Below, one piece after another: positions 1-9,060 of a stretch of 22,749 bases of DNA. The notes under the pieces were generated by a model that was given only the letters and a program-made list of their open reading frames with translations, was not told the origin of the DNA and searched no databases. Each line of letters starts with the position of its first letter. Position 1 is the stretch's first letter. Made by a program: the position numbers and the translations under genes. The DNA is from Chara braunii. Taxonomy: Eukaryota; Streptophyta; Charophyceae; Charales; Characeae. Where the stretch lies: assembly GCA_003427395.1 (NCBI GenBank), contig BFEA01000333.1:1278736-1301484 (forward strand), read 5' to 3'.

Positions 1-72
<72 letters not shown>
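1..72. repeat. (CT)36 microsatellite
   Basis: Uninterrupted CT dinucleotide repeat running from the window edge, so its true length is unknown. The sequence after position 72 is unique. Confidence 0.98.
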
Positions 73-74
<2 letters not shown>

Positions 75-1203
75 ATAGCATCCCAATGCGGGCAGTCCGT
101 CGCCTCGCACCCATACAGAGTTGTCACCCCGCTTAGTCCGAGCATGCAAGCCAGGTTCGTCGGTGCCTCACGGTCCGTCGCGGCCCCATGTCAACCCTGC
201 ATGCCCAGCACCAGCTCGTCGGATCGCCCAACTCTCTATTCACCTTCCAACTCTTGCTCGTTAGTCGATCCTCTCGACCACGCTAACTCCCAAATTCATA
301 GAAAGCGAGTTAATCGTGCTTGCGGAATTTATAGCATACATGCTTGCGCGAGATACTTGGGATTGCGCCTGAGTGGGAAGGAAGGAGGAGGAAGGAAGGA
401 AGTGCCTACGAGTACATGGCCAGGCCGTGGCGCCGGGGACCTAGCCACACTCCGCACATCGATCCGGTCATGCAAGCATTCATGCCAATAGGACAAGGGG
501 AGAAGTATGCGCACACAGGGGCGCCACAAAAGATATCAAGAACGAGAGGATTACAGTTACGATCACGCCCGCCACAACAAAAATTACAGTTACACTTAAG
601 ATTAATGCACGGAAAAGTAAGAGCACAGATCCTGCCGCGGCAAGGCATGCGCAAGCAAGAAACGCCATGCAACAAAATTACAATGTACCTAAATTCCTAG
701 CCTAAATCCTAATTACAAAAAGAAATTCCGAGAGAAAACAATTCAGAGAGCCCGCGGGGGCCCGACATCAGTTGAAAATTCAAAAGGATTTTCCCGTGCG
801 ACGATCACGCCAAAATTTCCACTTCCCACAACAGAACAAGAAAGAAGCTATGACAAGAGTTATCCTTCACGCTCGTTGAGGGACGATCAACTACCAACCG
901 TCGTGGGACCATGCATGTTTCAATCCCAAAAAAACAAGAAAAGCAAGGGCAATCATGCAATCCAGCGGGCCATCCCGATTCAACCCCCAAAGTAGCCTTG
1001 CACAAAAAGTCGCGCGGTCGCAAAAAACAGTTCGTCACATATGTGACGCCCAGGGGGTTTCAATCTTGAGCAAGCTCCTGGTTGCTCTCTCATCAATCAT
1101 CGATCCCCAAGAAACATTGGTGGTCGACGTGGAGCTGACACGTGCCATTTACCGTGAGATACAAGTGTAGAAGTTATCCAGATGGCATTCGCGAACTCCA
1201 ATC
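73..1203. other. Left flank, no recognisable gene
   Basis: This stretch lies outside the retrotransposon. All six frames hold only short open stretches (up to about 118 codons) with low-complexity or unrecognisable translations. I see no RNA gene, LTR, terminal inverted repeat or recognisable protein domain. Confidence 0.6.
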
Positions 1204-1479
1204 CTAGAGATTGTCGCGGAAGGGTAATCTGATGACGGGTGGAGGAAGAGGGGGGTGAACTTGTGGGAGAGGTGGCAGAAAGCGACGAAGTTCGCGATCT
1301 CCAGTGGGGAGTCGAGTGTAGTGGACGGTGCGATTGATGCGGGGGAAGCGATGGTCTTGATGGGGTAGCGAGGCGATGTAGTCTGGGTAAAGGGTGAAGA
1401 GAGTGTGGGGAATCGCGGCGAGTAAGTCCTCATAATGTTCGCACTTGGGGATAGTACCCGCGATTATAAGAAGGTACGT
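1204..1479 (-). CDS. Possible coding remnant, unknown function
   Basis: A minus-strand frame is open for at least 90 codons and ends at a TAG at 1204-1206. Its translation looks more protein-like than its neighbours (for example IPKCEHYEDLLAAIPHTLF, then a proline- and arginine-rich tail). Upstream it runs without a stop into a purine-rich low-complexity tract near 1480-1560, and no start codon or splice site stands out. I recognise no family. It could be an exon or gag fragment, or simply a chance open frame. The overlapping 94-codon frame at 1149-1433 looks less convincing. Confidence 0.15.
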   Translation of the reverse strand, partial: TYLLIIAGTIPKCEHYEDLLAAIPHTLFTLYPDYIASLPHQDHRFPRINRTVHYTRLPTGDRELRRFLPPLPQVHPPLPPPVIRLPFRDNL

Positions 1480-1830
1480 ACCCCTAACGCTCCTCCCCCT
1501 TCCTTCCTTCTTCCTCCCTTGTGTCCTTCTCCTTCCTCCCCAGCAGCGCTGCTCCAGTCAGCGCTCCACCAGTGTGTCGCCAAACTTGCACACCGAAAAA
1601 GAGGCCGGGCTCTTCGCCCGGCTGGGAGATATAGCGGCCTACTTGCCTCTTCGGGTGGTGACTTCAATGGAAGAGTATAATGGAGGTTTTGAACGAAGGG
1701 GACAATCAATGGAAACAGTGCGAGATGATTTGAGAAGTACACTGGTACAGATTTTAGTACGGGGCTGGTTGACTAAGTCCATTCCCCCCCTTGGGCAGGG
1801 GGAGAGAGCACTGGGTAGGATGATGTCTGG
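1480..1830. other. Left flank next to the insertion, low-complexity with one hairpin
   Basis: The sequence begins as a pyrimidine-rich tract (about 1490-1550). A perfect 7-bp GC hairpin follows at 1604-1622, with GCCGGGC and GCCCGGC around a TCTTC loop. Unremarkable sequence then runs up to the GTACT target site. No gene is recognised. Confidence 0.5.
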
Positions 1831-1835
1831 GTACT
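1831..1835. repeat. Target-site duplication GTACT, left
   Basis: GTACT directly precedes the TG of the left LTR. The same five bases follow the CA of the right LTR at 20575-20579. Five-base duplications are usual for Ty3/gypsy integration. The pair shows that both LTRs belong to one insertion event. Confidence 0.92.
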
Positions 1836-1870
1836 TGTGGCGGAACCACCAGTTGTGGTGCTCCGCCAGA
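1836..1870. repeat. LTR terminal hairpin (left copy)
   Basis: TGGCGGA near the terminus pairs with TCCGCCA, and inside it CACCA pairs with TGGTG. The right LTR conserves the same structure at 20266-20300, with changes only in the loop and at one internal position. Confidence 0.7.
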
Positions 1871-2150
1871 GATAGAGATGGAGATGGAGGAAGAAGGGGG
1901 ATCGAGATAGCACAACGCAACTCCCCACCCCAGACTCCAACGCACGTACTCCAAACTGTGCGAATGTAGAATGATACCGAAAACAGACAACTGTTGGGGT
2001 ATACCCCAGCGGACTGACGGGACTGGACTGGACTGGACTGGCTGGTACCGACAGAGGTACTGACCTGGACTGGACTGTCCTGAATACAACACAGGCTTGT
2101 GAGAACAGGCGAAGGGTCTGGTTTCACAGGCCAACCAGAGGTCCGCTACA
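1836..2150 (-). repeat. 3' LTR (left copy)
   Basis: This 315-bp copy begins TGTGGCGG and ends GCTACA on the + strand, the reverse of the element sense. It aligns end to end with 20266-20574 with about 30 substitutions, most of them transitions, and two gaps. One gap is an extra copy of a GGACT pentamer in a short tandem run near 2020-2040. A GGGGTATACCCC palindrome lies near 1995-2006. Its first 35 bases fold into the strong terminal hairpin described separately. Confidence 0.95.
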
Positions 2151-2343
2151 CGATCCTCGACCTGTGATGGATCGCCTAGATACAAGCACGCTTCCGCCAA
2201 GAAGCGGAACTCTACAAAAGAAAAAGAAAACCTGAGTAGTCTAGGATGCGGAGCAAGCTCCATGCTGAGTCCATGTGATGCAACCTAGAATAAAAACTGT
2301 CACAAAACAGCAATGTCACAACCAACAGCCTAAGTGAAAGCAA

Positions 2344-2415
2344 AAGCAACTAACTAGCATACATGTCCTAGGAAAGCAGAAGCAACTAACTAGAATACAT
2401 GTCCTAGGAAAGCAG
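2344..2415. repeat. 36-bp tandem duplication
   Basis: Two almost identical 36-bp units (2344-2379 and 2380-2415) share AAGCAACTAACTAG and ACATGTCCTAGGAAAGCAG. They differ at one position. Located in the element's 3' tail. Confidence 0.9.
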
Positions 2416-2424
2416 AAAGTAATG

Positions 2425-2560
2425 ACAACTAGATCCTAGAATGTTGGAGGCAGTAGCCTCAGTCTGGAAACAGCTGACTAGTGTATAAGTCCTAAGAACA
2501 ACAAAAGTAGAACAACTAAATCCTACAAATGCCAGAGGCAGTAGCCTCAGTCTCAGAGCA
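2425..2560. repeat. Diverged 88-bp direct repeat with hairpin core
   Basis: GAGGCAGTAGCCTCAGTCT occurs at 2447-2465 and 2535-2553, an offset of 88 bp. Similar flanks (ACAACTAGATCC and ACAACTAAATCC) start each unit. The core GAGGC-AGTA-GCCTC is a small hairpin. The second unit looks partial. Confidence 0.75.
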
Positions 2561-3300
2561 ACAAGCAACAACAAGTCAACCATATGTCACAAGAGAAGTG
2601 TGTCGCAAGCTAAAGGGTGGGATGGTCTCTGAGGGTGGCGAATGCAGCCTAGGGGTCGAAAACTCCTAAGGGCATCCACACATAGTGACAGGGGGGAACA
2701 CATGTCATCAGGCTCAATGAGGGTAGGAAACTGGGAGCGAACAGAACCAATGACCCTTACAGATAGACCATCAGGGCGGGTAATGCTCGACTAAAGGGGT
2801 GACCGCTATGGAGGGTCGACCATGCAAGGGAACAAGGGAGCCTTGTATATTGGGCGCACCTAGATGAACCATGCGAGGCTACCTAACTAGGGTGTGAGGG
2901 CCGGCAGAGGGTGGAAAGATGACGGGTAAGGGAATCATGCAAATGACTCCTAAAGTGAGGGAATTCGGAGCTAGATCCGTAAGATGGGAAGTCAGGGCAA
3001 CGCTACGGTCCCGATGCCTATGCGTATACCAAGGAAGAGCCCAACTCAGAGGAACNCGGCTAAAGGGAGACCATCATGCGACACAACAAGGGTACTATAC
3101 AGGGTAAAGTGGTATGAGAGTGATGACGTCTGAAGTAGGCAGAGCTGATCGTGACGAAGTCCATGAAGTTGCCGATGACGTCCATGATGAGAAATATGGA
3201 ATGCCGTCGAGGAAGAGCCTCAACGTCGATGAGCTGAAGTGGCAAAAACTGGAGTGGATGGAGTTATGAGAAGTCAAAGACGTGGGAGGGTAAGTCAGAG

Positions 3301-3681
3301 TCAATCGTCGTATCGAGTAGGACGACGACGAGTGCGTTGTGGACACTCAGAAGCATCCGGCAGCTGCTGAAGGTCTGCCTCAGATGGAGCAGGCTCGACT
3401 TCAGCGGTCTCCTCAGTCGGGGGAGAAGGAGGAGGGTCAGTAGGCTGAGGAGGAGCAGTGAACCCAGCATTACGAGCACGATCCTAGGCACGCACCAAGA
3501 TGCGAGCGTGCTGCAAGTGCTCGAGGAGCTTCCAGGTAGCCTCCTCATCAGGGTAACCCTTCCAACGTACTAGATACTCGACGTGGGGAGGGTTGTCGTC
3601 GGTGACTCGGCGACCAACGATGTCTGAAACGAGGAACTCCTCGTGACCGTCCACCATGATGGGTGGAGAGCGCTCGTATGG
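3301..3681 (-). pseudogene. C-terminal chromodomain and tail of pol
   Basis: Continuing in the integrase frame past the TGA at 3682, the translation gives a chromodomain at about 3500-3645. It runs from EEFLVSDIVGRR to YLVRWKGYPDEEATWK and LLEHLQHA. The aromatic and tryptophan positions typical of the fold (Y, W, W) are present. A TAG at 3484-3486 follows the domain, and a proline-rich tail ends at TGA 3301-3303. In chromoviruses this module targets integration to modified histones. It identifies the lineage. Confidence 0.88.
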
Positions 3682-5112
3682 TCATCCAACAAAACGCTCA
3701 GACGGTCTACGGTAAGGACGCAGTAACGAGACGTGGTAGACATCGTGCACACGAGTCTGGCGTAGGTAGTCGGGCAACTTCACACGGAAGCTGACCGGGC
3801 TGGATGTCGTATCAGAACCGACGGCCTGGAGGATGCGGCATGGGCCAAAGAAGCGACGCCGAAATTTGCGAAGCGTGTCCGCTTCGAGCTGTAAGTGGCG
3901 GGCGTCGATAAGCACATCATCACCGACTTTGAATGAATGATCCATCCTCGATCGGTTCGCACGTGTTGCCATGCGAGTCTGGGAAGCGGCTATGTGCTCA
4001 TGTGTGGTCTTCATGATCGACGTCATGTGTGCAACCCAATCATCCAACGCGGGACAACTCGTGTCGGGGTGCATCTGGGACGGTCGCAGGAAGTCCGCGG
4101 GAACACGAGGGTGATAGCCGAGGTTGCAATAGTAAGGCGACATCCCCGTGGCTTGCGAAACGGCGTGGTTGTAGGCTATCTCTGTGTGGGCAAGATGGAG
4201 ATCCCACTGCTGGTCGTCACGAACAATCTTTCGGAGAATATCTCCGAGAGTCCTGTTCGTGATCTCGGTCTGACCATCAGTCTGAGGATGGTAAGACGAG
4301 GAGAAGCGAAGGAGCCGTCGCCTGAATCGGCTGGTAAAGCGCGGGTCACGGTCAGATATGATGCTCAAAGGTAAGCCGTGGTCACGCACGACTCGGTCAA
4401 ACACGATGTCGGCGACCTCATGTGCACTGATGGCATAGCGGCACGAAACAAAGCGTGCACGCTTCGTGAAGCGGTCGACAACGACCAGGATAGCATCATG
4501 ACCATGGGGGGTCGGAGGATGAAGAGGACCGATAAAGTCCATCGAGATGGACTGCCAACGACCCTCAGGGATAGGAAGAGGCTGGAGCAAACCATAAGGA
4601 AGGTGGTTCACAATGTTCACCTCCTGACAGATGGGACACTTTGCAACGTAGTCCTTCACAAAGTCCTTGCGCTTCGGCCAGACGTACAGGCGGCTCACAC
4701 GAGCCAACGTCTTGTGGAAGCCCATATGACTGGCGGCTGCCTGGTCATGGAACTCTGCTACTGCTCGGACGCGTAGTTGTCCAGTGGAGGGAACGCAAAT
4801 ACGGGNCTCTCTGNTGCCCTGTGAACCGTGCCAGTACACAAGACCGTTGTCCCCGAGAGAGTAGTTCGGGACGGTCTTGCCACTCCGAAAGGTCGAATGG
4901 ATGTCGCGATAGTCGGGGCAGTGACAGTACTGAGTGCGAAACTTGTCGATCACCGAGTGGTGGACGGTGGTGACCGAGATGGAAGAGAGTTGGATCTGCT
5001 CCTGATCGTGGTCAGGGCGCCAGGATAAGGCATCTGCGACCCGATTAGTCTCACCCTTGATGTGCTCAGTGGTGAAACTAAACTCAGATAGGTTGCGCCA
5101 CCAGCGAGCCTG
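3682..5112 (-). pseudogene. Integrase region of pol
   Basis: This integrase has a zinc-binding HHCC domain (H69, H76, C106 and C109, counted from the GTG at 4951-4953). In the catalytic core, D139 (SMDFIG), D201 (ISDRDPRF) and E230 (DGQTE) are all present. The D201-E230 spacing is 28 residues, where relatives have 35, so about seven residues are missing just before SSSYHPQTDGQTE. The C-terminal region ends with VHDVYHVSLLRPY, the usual run-up to a chromodomain. Two N bases make two residues undetermined near residues 47-50. The segment before the GTG (ADALSWRPD and upstream) is the RNase H-integrase linker. A TGA at 3682-3684 ends the segment. The seven-residue loss likely damages the core fold. 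Confidence 0.94.
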
Positions 5113-5754
5113 TCAAGGAGTGAGCTTCGGTTGTGTCAGAAAAGTCTGGACAACAGAGTTGTCCGTACGCACCGTGAATGGTGCCTCGTGCGGCTAGTGA
5201 CGCCAGTGCCGAGTGGCATAAACTACTGCGAGAACCTCACGTTCATCAACGGTGTAGTTTATCTCGGCGGGCAGGAGCTGACGGGAGTAGAAGGCTATCG
5301 GACAATCACCTGAGCGAGACTCGACAGTGCCGTCCTTGGCGATGGTAGGGGAATAGTCAATAGAAGACTCGTCAGGAGCTGGACGAGTAGGCATCAGGCG
5401 GGAGGCAGTGGTAGGGATAGGGGGTGGGAAGCGAGGGATACGAGGATGAGAGGAATCAGGAGAGGAGGGGAAAATATGAGAAAGCACTGCTTCTACGGCA
5501 AAGTCTGACACATCGGTGGTCAGGATAAAAGGGCGATCAAAATCGGGTAGGTGAAGAACTGGTGCACATGTCACCGCCTTCTTGAGGACGCGGAAGGCGT
5601 CCTCGTGGAGGGGTGTCCAAGCCCAGGGTGGGTTCTTCCGGAGGAGGGTGGAAGTAAGGATGTAGGAATACATAGCGTATCCCTGGATTAAATTACTATG
5701 GTAGCTGGTAAGGCCTAGGAAGCTGCAAAGCTGCTTGGCGGATGTGGGGACGGG
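5113..5754 (-). pseudogene. RNase H region of pol with an unusual insertion
   Basis: RNase H of Ty3/gypsy type. It opens with the connection region (WAWTPLHEDAFRVLKKAV), then LTTDVSDFAVEAVL with the first catalytic Asp, CPIAFYSRQLLPAEINYTVDEREVLAVV with the catalytic Glu region, and, after a TAG at 5194-5196, FTVRTDN. A TGA at 5113-5115 breaks the segment just before the conserved ARWW block. Between the AVLSH strand and CPIAFYSR there are about 57 residues (5305-5475), rich in proline and serine, where relatives usually have about ten. The insertion is in frame and free of stops. Confidence 0.88.
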
Positions 5755-6558
5755 TCACTCCGCAATAGCAGTGATCTTCGTGTCGTCCATGTGAACACCC
5801 TGGTCAGACACGTAGTGTCCTAAGAAATTCACTTTGTGCTGGGCAAAGCGGCACTTGCTCGGCTTGGCGTAAAAGTCATGTCTGTGCAAACAGTCAAGGA
5901 CGTCGCGGAGGTGTCTGAGGTGCTCCTCAAGGATACGACTGTAGACCAAGATATCATCGAGGTAGACGAGAACGTACTGCTCTCGGATGTCCCTGAAAAT
6001 GTCGTTCATCGCCCTCTGAAAGGTAGCGGGTGCGTTGGTGAGGCCGAATGGCATCACCGTGAACTCGTAGTGGTCGAAGCGCGATCGGAATGCTGTCTTC
6101 AGCTGGTCGGCTGCAGCGATGCGGATCTGATGGTAACCGCTACGAAGATCAATTTTCGTAAAGAAGCGGTTGCCTGCTAGGCAGTCGAACAGTTCGTCGG
6201 AACAAGGCATGGGGTAGTTGTTCTTAACCGTATAGTGGTTGAGGCCGCGATAGTCGATGCAGAGATGGAGAGTTTCATCCGCTTTGCGAGCAAAGAGAAC
6301 GGGTGCACCCCATGGGGAGTTGCTGGGTTTAATGAAACCCAGTCTCAGGAGCTCCTCAAGCTGACGCTTGAGTTCGGTGGCCTCGGGGATCGAGAGTCGA
6401 TAGGGTGCCTGGTGGTGAACACGATAGCCAGGCACAAGCTGGATGGAGTGTTCGACGTCCCGCATCGGTGGGGTGTCGACGTACGAGAACGATGATGGGA
6501 AAACGTCGTGGTACTCTCGAATGAGGTCACGAACTGCAGGCTCCAGGTCAGTTGTATA
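5755..6558 (-). pseudogene. Reverse transcriptase region of pol
   Basis: A typical Ty3/gypsy reverse transcriptase lies here. Counting from the methionine at 6463-6465, motifs include the DYRGLN block (71-76), KIDLRSGYHQIRI with the first catalytic Asp (D106), MPFGLTNAPATFQ (138-150), and the catalytic YLDD at residues 168-171 (5953-5964). LGHYVSDQGV near the end corresponds to the thumb. All three catalytic aspartates are present. The segment before that methionine is open up to the TGA at 6559-6561. A TGA at 5755-5757 sits where relatives have the tryptophan of the AEWP motif, which is a G-to-A change. The domain is otherwise complete. Confidence 0.95.
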
Positions 6559-7392
6559 TCATGCGAGTTCCTCAGTGTCAGCGTCGACGTGCGACGGCGG
6601 GGTGGACTCGACGGACGACGGAGGGACGGAAGTAGAGATGGGAGTCATGGAGATGGAAGGAGGATCTGGCTCCAGAGAGATGAGTTTGGCGTCGGGACAG
6701 GGTGGATCATAGTGTAAGAGATCCGTCATGTTCACCATAAAGAAGGTGACATCGTCCTGTCCGATGAATTGAGTAAATTGTCGACGCGATGTGACAGTAA
6801 TAGAAGGAGATGGTGTGGGCATAAAAGGCTTCGGGGGAGGAGGATCGGGGCGTGGTGTCGCAGTGGTACCTATGAAAGGTACGTGATACGTTTGTCCACA
6901 CTTCGTTTTGAGAACGAGAGTGTTGGTCGCCCAATCGGCCTCGGTGCTGCGGAACCAACGAGACCACGGAGTGCCGAGAATGAAGTCGTACCCCGTCTCC
7001 ATCACATCGAAATGTGCAGAGGAGCGGTGACGACGAGACGTTGGGGGACGATCAGTCTGTTCGAAAGTGAGGAAGAAAGGGAGGTCGGTGACTGTCTGAT
7101 CGAAGAAGCGCTGGGTCTTGTCATCCCCTAGGGTGACAGAGGTGGGAGTCGGAGACCCTGTCGTGGGTAAGCGGGCTTCTTTCACCACACGTGGGTGAGC
7201 GAAGTCGCCCTGAGAACCGAAATCCCGCAGCACTGAGTACACCCTCGTGGAGGTCCCCAGTCGTATGGGGATGATCGGGAGGGTGCGATCAGGGTCAGAG
7301 AGGATGGTGAGAAGGCGACGCAGTGCAGCGACATGGAGGGTGAGTCGCTCCTGACGAGCCTGGAGCATGCTCAAGTCCAGAAGAGAGGACAC
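6559..7392 (-). pseudogene. Aspartic protease region of pol
   Basis: This 277-residue open segment holds the retropepsin-like domain. At residues 55-63 it reads LRDFGSQGD, where the family has a D-[ST]-G-[AS] active site. The serine position is phenylalanine here, encoded by TTC at 7219-7221, one C-to-T step from a serine codon. About 80 residues later, YDFILGTPW matches the conserved YDVILGMPW-type region that follows the protease fold in plant gypsy elements. The C-terminal third is proline-rich linker. The start is a GTG after an in-frame TAG, so it is an artefact of the break and not a true start. The segment ends at TGA 6559-6561. The protease is presumed inactive. Confidence 0.8.
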
Positions 7393-7460
7393 AGCTCGCT
7401 AGTAGTGAGCTGCTCGCTGCAATAGGTTGAGCGAATGGCTCGACGTGTCGGTAGTCGTTG

Positions 7461-8270
7461 TCGGTGCGAATACCCTTACAAGGGTATCCGCCGTGGTTTT
7501 TGCAAGTGACAGTAAATAGTTTTGGTTTAAAGTTTAAGTATACCGCGCCAGGCACGGCTGTGTCTGTAATTTACGTGGACTGGATGGTTGACTAGTATAG
7601 AGAGTGTGTGGGCGCGCAGACTTGAGGCGCGCGTGATCCTTTTAACTGTTGATGATTGAGGAGCCGGTGCGGTCGCCGACCGAATATTTTATGATTAAAT
7701 AGGGACTAAAAAGACTATGTCTTGTTGACTGTTGCGCTTGCTTGTGACCTGTGTGTACGTGCGGGGAGCGTTGTCGAGGGTAGCCCCGGACACGACCAAG
7801 TAGGGGTAGCCGCGGCATGGTCGGTAGGTCGGCGCGGGTTCTTGGCGGCCGCGTGCGTAGGCGCAGGCTAGGGGAATGGCCCAGGGTGGGTTCTAGGCCC
7901 TGGATACCGAGGACTACCATTTTATATGGAGTTTTTGGCATGGTTGTTACAAGTTTGGGCTTAGCCCTATAGGTTACGGCATCGGATTGTTACTATGGAG
8001 GTTCGGGGATCGAGGCCAGTGGACGCCAGTGCGGCGGCAGCAGAGCAGCGCGGAGGAAATCGAGGGGTTGAGGACCTGGCGGGGCTATCCCCCTTTGGTT
8101 TTGTTGGCGGGCGCGGCGGCGGGCCCAATCCGCAGGGTTGGCAAGGTGCCCGCAGCCCCGCGGTTCCCCGCCTTCACCTTTATTTTATTAGTCGTGGTCC
8201 CTTTGTTATCGAGTCCCATTTTGGGACGCAAGGCGACAGTGGGGCCGTGTGGGGTGTGTGGCATTCGCGG
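7461..8270. other. Start of gag-pol spacer, no gene recognised
   Basis: No protein domain is visible in any frame. A perfect 8-bp inverted repeat with a 2-bp loop (ATACCCTT, AC, AAGGGTAT) lies at 7470-7487, at the edge of the pol-like sequence, and may mark a junction. The rest is GC-rich unique sequence. The two open frames near 7987-8306 on the + strand have low-complexity translations. Confidence 0.5.
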
Positions 8271-8274
8271 GTCT

Positions 8275-8442
8275 GCCTGAAGTGCAACTACAAACTATTT
8301 TTGTAGCTATGCCGGAGCCGCGCCAAATACCGTTTTGCCTGGGACGCGACATCGGGCCTGCGGCAGGGTCGCGTGGAGGTGTGTTGTATTAGTAGGATTG
8401 CATGAAGTGCGATCATAAACTGGTTGTGTGGCTGTGCCGCAG
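8275..8442 (+). repeat. Diverged ~39-bp direct repeat
   Basis: TGAAGTGCAACTACAAACTA at about 8279 and TGAAGTGCGATCATAAACTG at about 8403 begin two similar 39-bp units. Each ends in a GCTATGCCG or GCTGTGCCG segment. They are 124 bp apart. The first contains a CTACAAA...TTTGTAG-like hairpin. Confidence 0.65.
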
Positions 8443-8463
8443 TATGTGGACGGGCTGAGGCCA

Positions 8464-8482
8464 GGGGCCTAGCTCAGTGGGT
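8464..8482 (+). promoter_or_regulatory. tRNA-like A box upstream of the U6-like sequences
   Basis: The sequence CCTAGCTCAGTGGGTAC matches the internal A box of tRNA genes (TRGCNNAGYGG). No matching anticodon stem or B box is visible within the next 60 bp, so it is not a tRNA gene. It may be the head of a decayed SINE, or chance. Confidence 0.3.
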
Positions 8483-8590
8483 ACACCCCCCGACCAGATG
8501 AGGGTATTTGGTTAGTAAAGCCAAACAGTCTAAATTGCCTGGAGGACGGCCAGCTCAATGATGGTATCTTCGGGTCTGCGCCTGCGGTCA

Positions 8591-8682
8591 GTCCTTCGGG
8601 ACACCCGTTGAAATTAGAATGATATAGAGGAGATTAGCATGGCCCCCATGCAAAGCCGAGACGTACAAAGCGGGGGACCCGG
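8591..8682 (+). pseudogene. U6 snRNA-like sequence, copy 1
   Basis: The order of elements follows U6 spliceosomal RNA: a 5' stem-loop (GTCCTTCGGGAC), a central GAAATTAGAATGATA, GAGGAGATTAGCATGGCCCC and a 3' part ending ACAAAGCG. The catalytic AGC triad is kept in GATTAGCATGG. The ACAGAGA box reads ATAGAGG. The 5' loop has lost a base pair. No upstream sequence element, TATA box or terminal T-run is visible, so it is not an expressed U6 gene of the normal plant type. It is antisense to the retrotransposon's gag and pol. Confidence 0.75.
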
Positions 8683-8854
8683 TCGAAATGATTGCAAGGC
8701 ACTAAGGCGCGGGGTGGGCAGGCAGGCACTGATAAAAAGGGAGAGCGAATCTGGACGAGATTCGGTGCCGAATGCATGCGCAATGGGGAAGGAAGGTCGC
8801 AGTGGCGAGGGCCGTTTGGCCTTTGGCAGTACAACGGGGCACTACCTCGGCCCG

Positions 8855-8942
8855 GTCCTTCGGGACATCCATTAAAATTGGAACGACGCAGGGAGGATTA
8901 GCGCGGTCCCTGCGCAAGGCTGACATACATAAATCGGGGGAC
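8855..8942 (+). pseudogene. U6 snRNA-like sequence, copy 2
   Basis: This second U6-like copy lies 264 bp downstream in the same orientation. It reads GTCCTTCGGGACATCC, then ATTAAAATTGGAACGA, then CCTGCGCAAGGCTGACA and ACATAAATCG. The middle and 3' parts match U6 better than in copy 1. The ACAGAGA box is GCAGGGA and the AGC triad is followed by G where U6 has A. Most differences from U6 are transitions. No promoter or T-terminator is visible. Confidence 0.8.
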
Positions 8943-9060
8943 AGCCTGAGAGTTTCCGTTGTTGTTGGTGTAGCTCTCCGCTGTGTGTTACGGTCACACC
9001 AACGAGGGATAACGCTATGGAAAGCGGAGCGGGTCAGCACAACGAAGGGAGGAGGAGTGT

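Larger units (their letters stand above)
2151..3300 (-). other. 3' noncoding tail between pol and the 3' LTR
   Basis: About 1.1 kb lies between the last in-frame pol stop (3301-3303) and the LTR. No protein domain is visible on either strand. It contains the two tandem-repeat pairs listed separately and one ambiguous base at 3056. The 20 bases next to the LTR are not clearly purine-rich in the element sense, so I could not place a confident polypurine tract. Confidence 0.6.
3301..7460 (-). pseudogene. pol: Degenerate pol polyprotein (PR-RT-RH-INT-chromodomain)
   Basis: One continuous minus-strand frame carries all five pol domains from about 7460 down to a final TGA at 3301-3303, roughly 1,380 codons. 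No frameshift is needed. In-frame stops interrupt it near 7402 (TAG) and at 6559 (TGA), 5755 (TGA), 5194 (TAG), 5113 (TGA), 3682 (TGA) and 3484 (TAG). Frame conservation across the breaks shows a once-intact polyprotein killed by point mutations. Upstream of about 7460 a TAA closes the frame, so the original gag-pol junction is unclear. Two N bases (4806 and 4814) fall in the integrase part. As in other Ty3/gypsy elements, the product would process, reverse-transcribe and integrate the element. The domains are described in the entries below. Confidence 0.93.

Noticed and set aside
344-700. 118-codon + strand frame in the left flank
   Set aside because: Its composition is biased and no domain is recognisable. 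Overlapping frames on both strands are equally open.
8464-8540. A tRNA gene starting at the A-box-like sequence
   Set aside because: No anticodon stem, T arm or acceptor pairing follows at tRNA distances.
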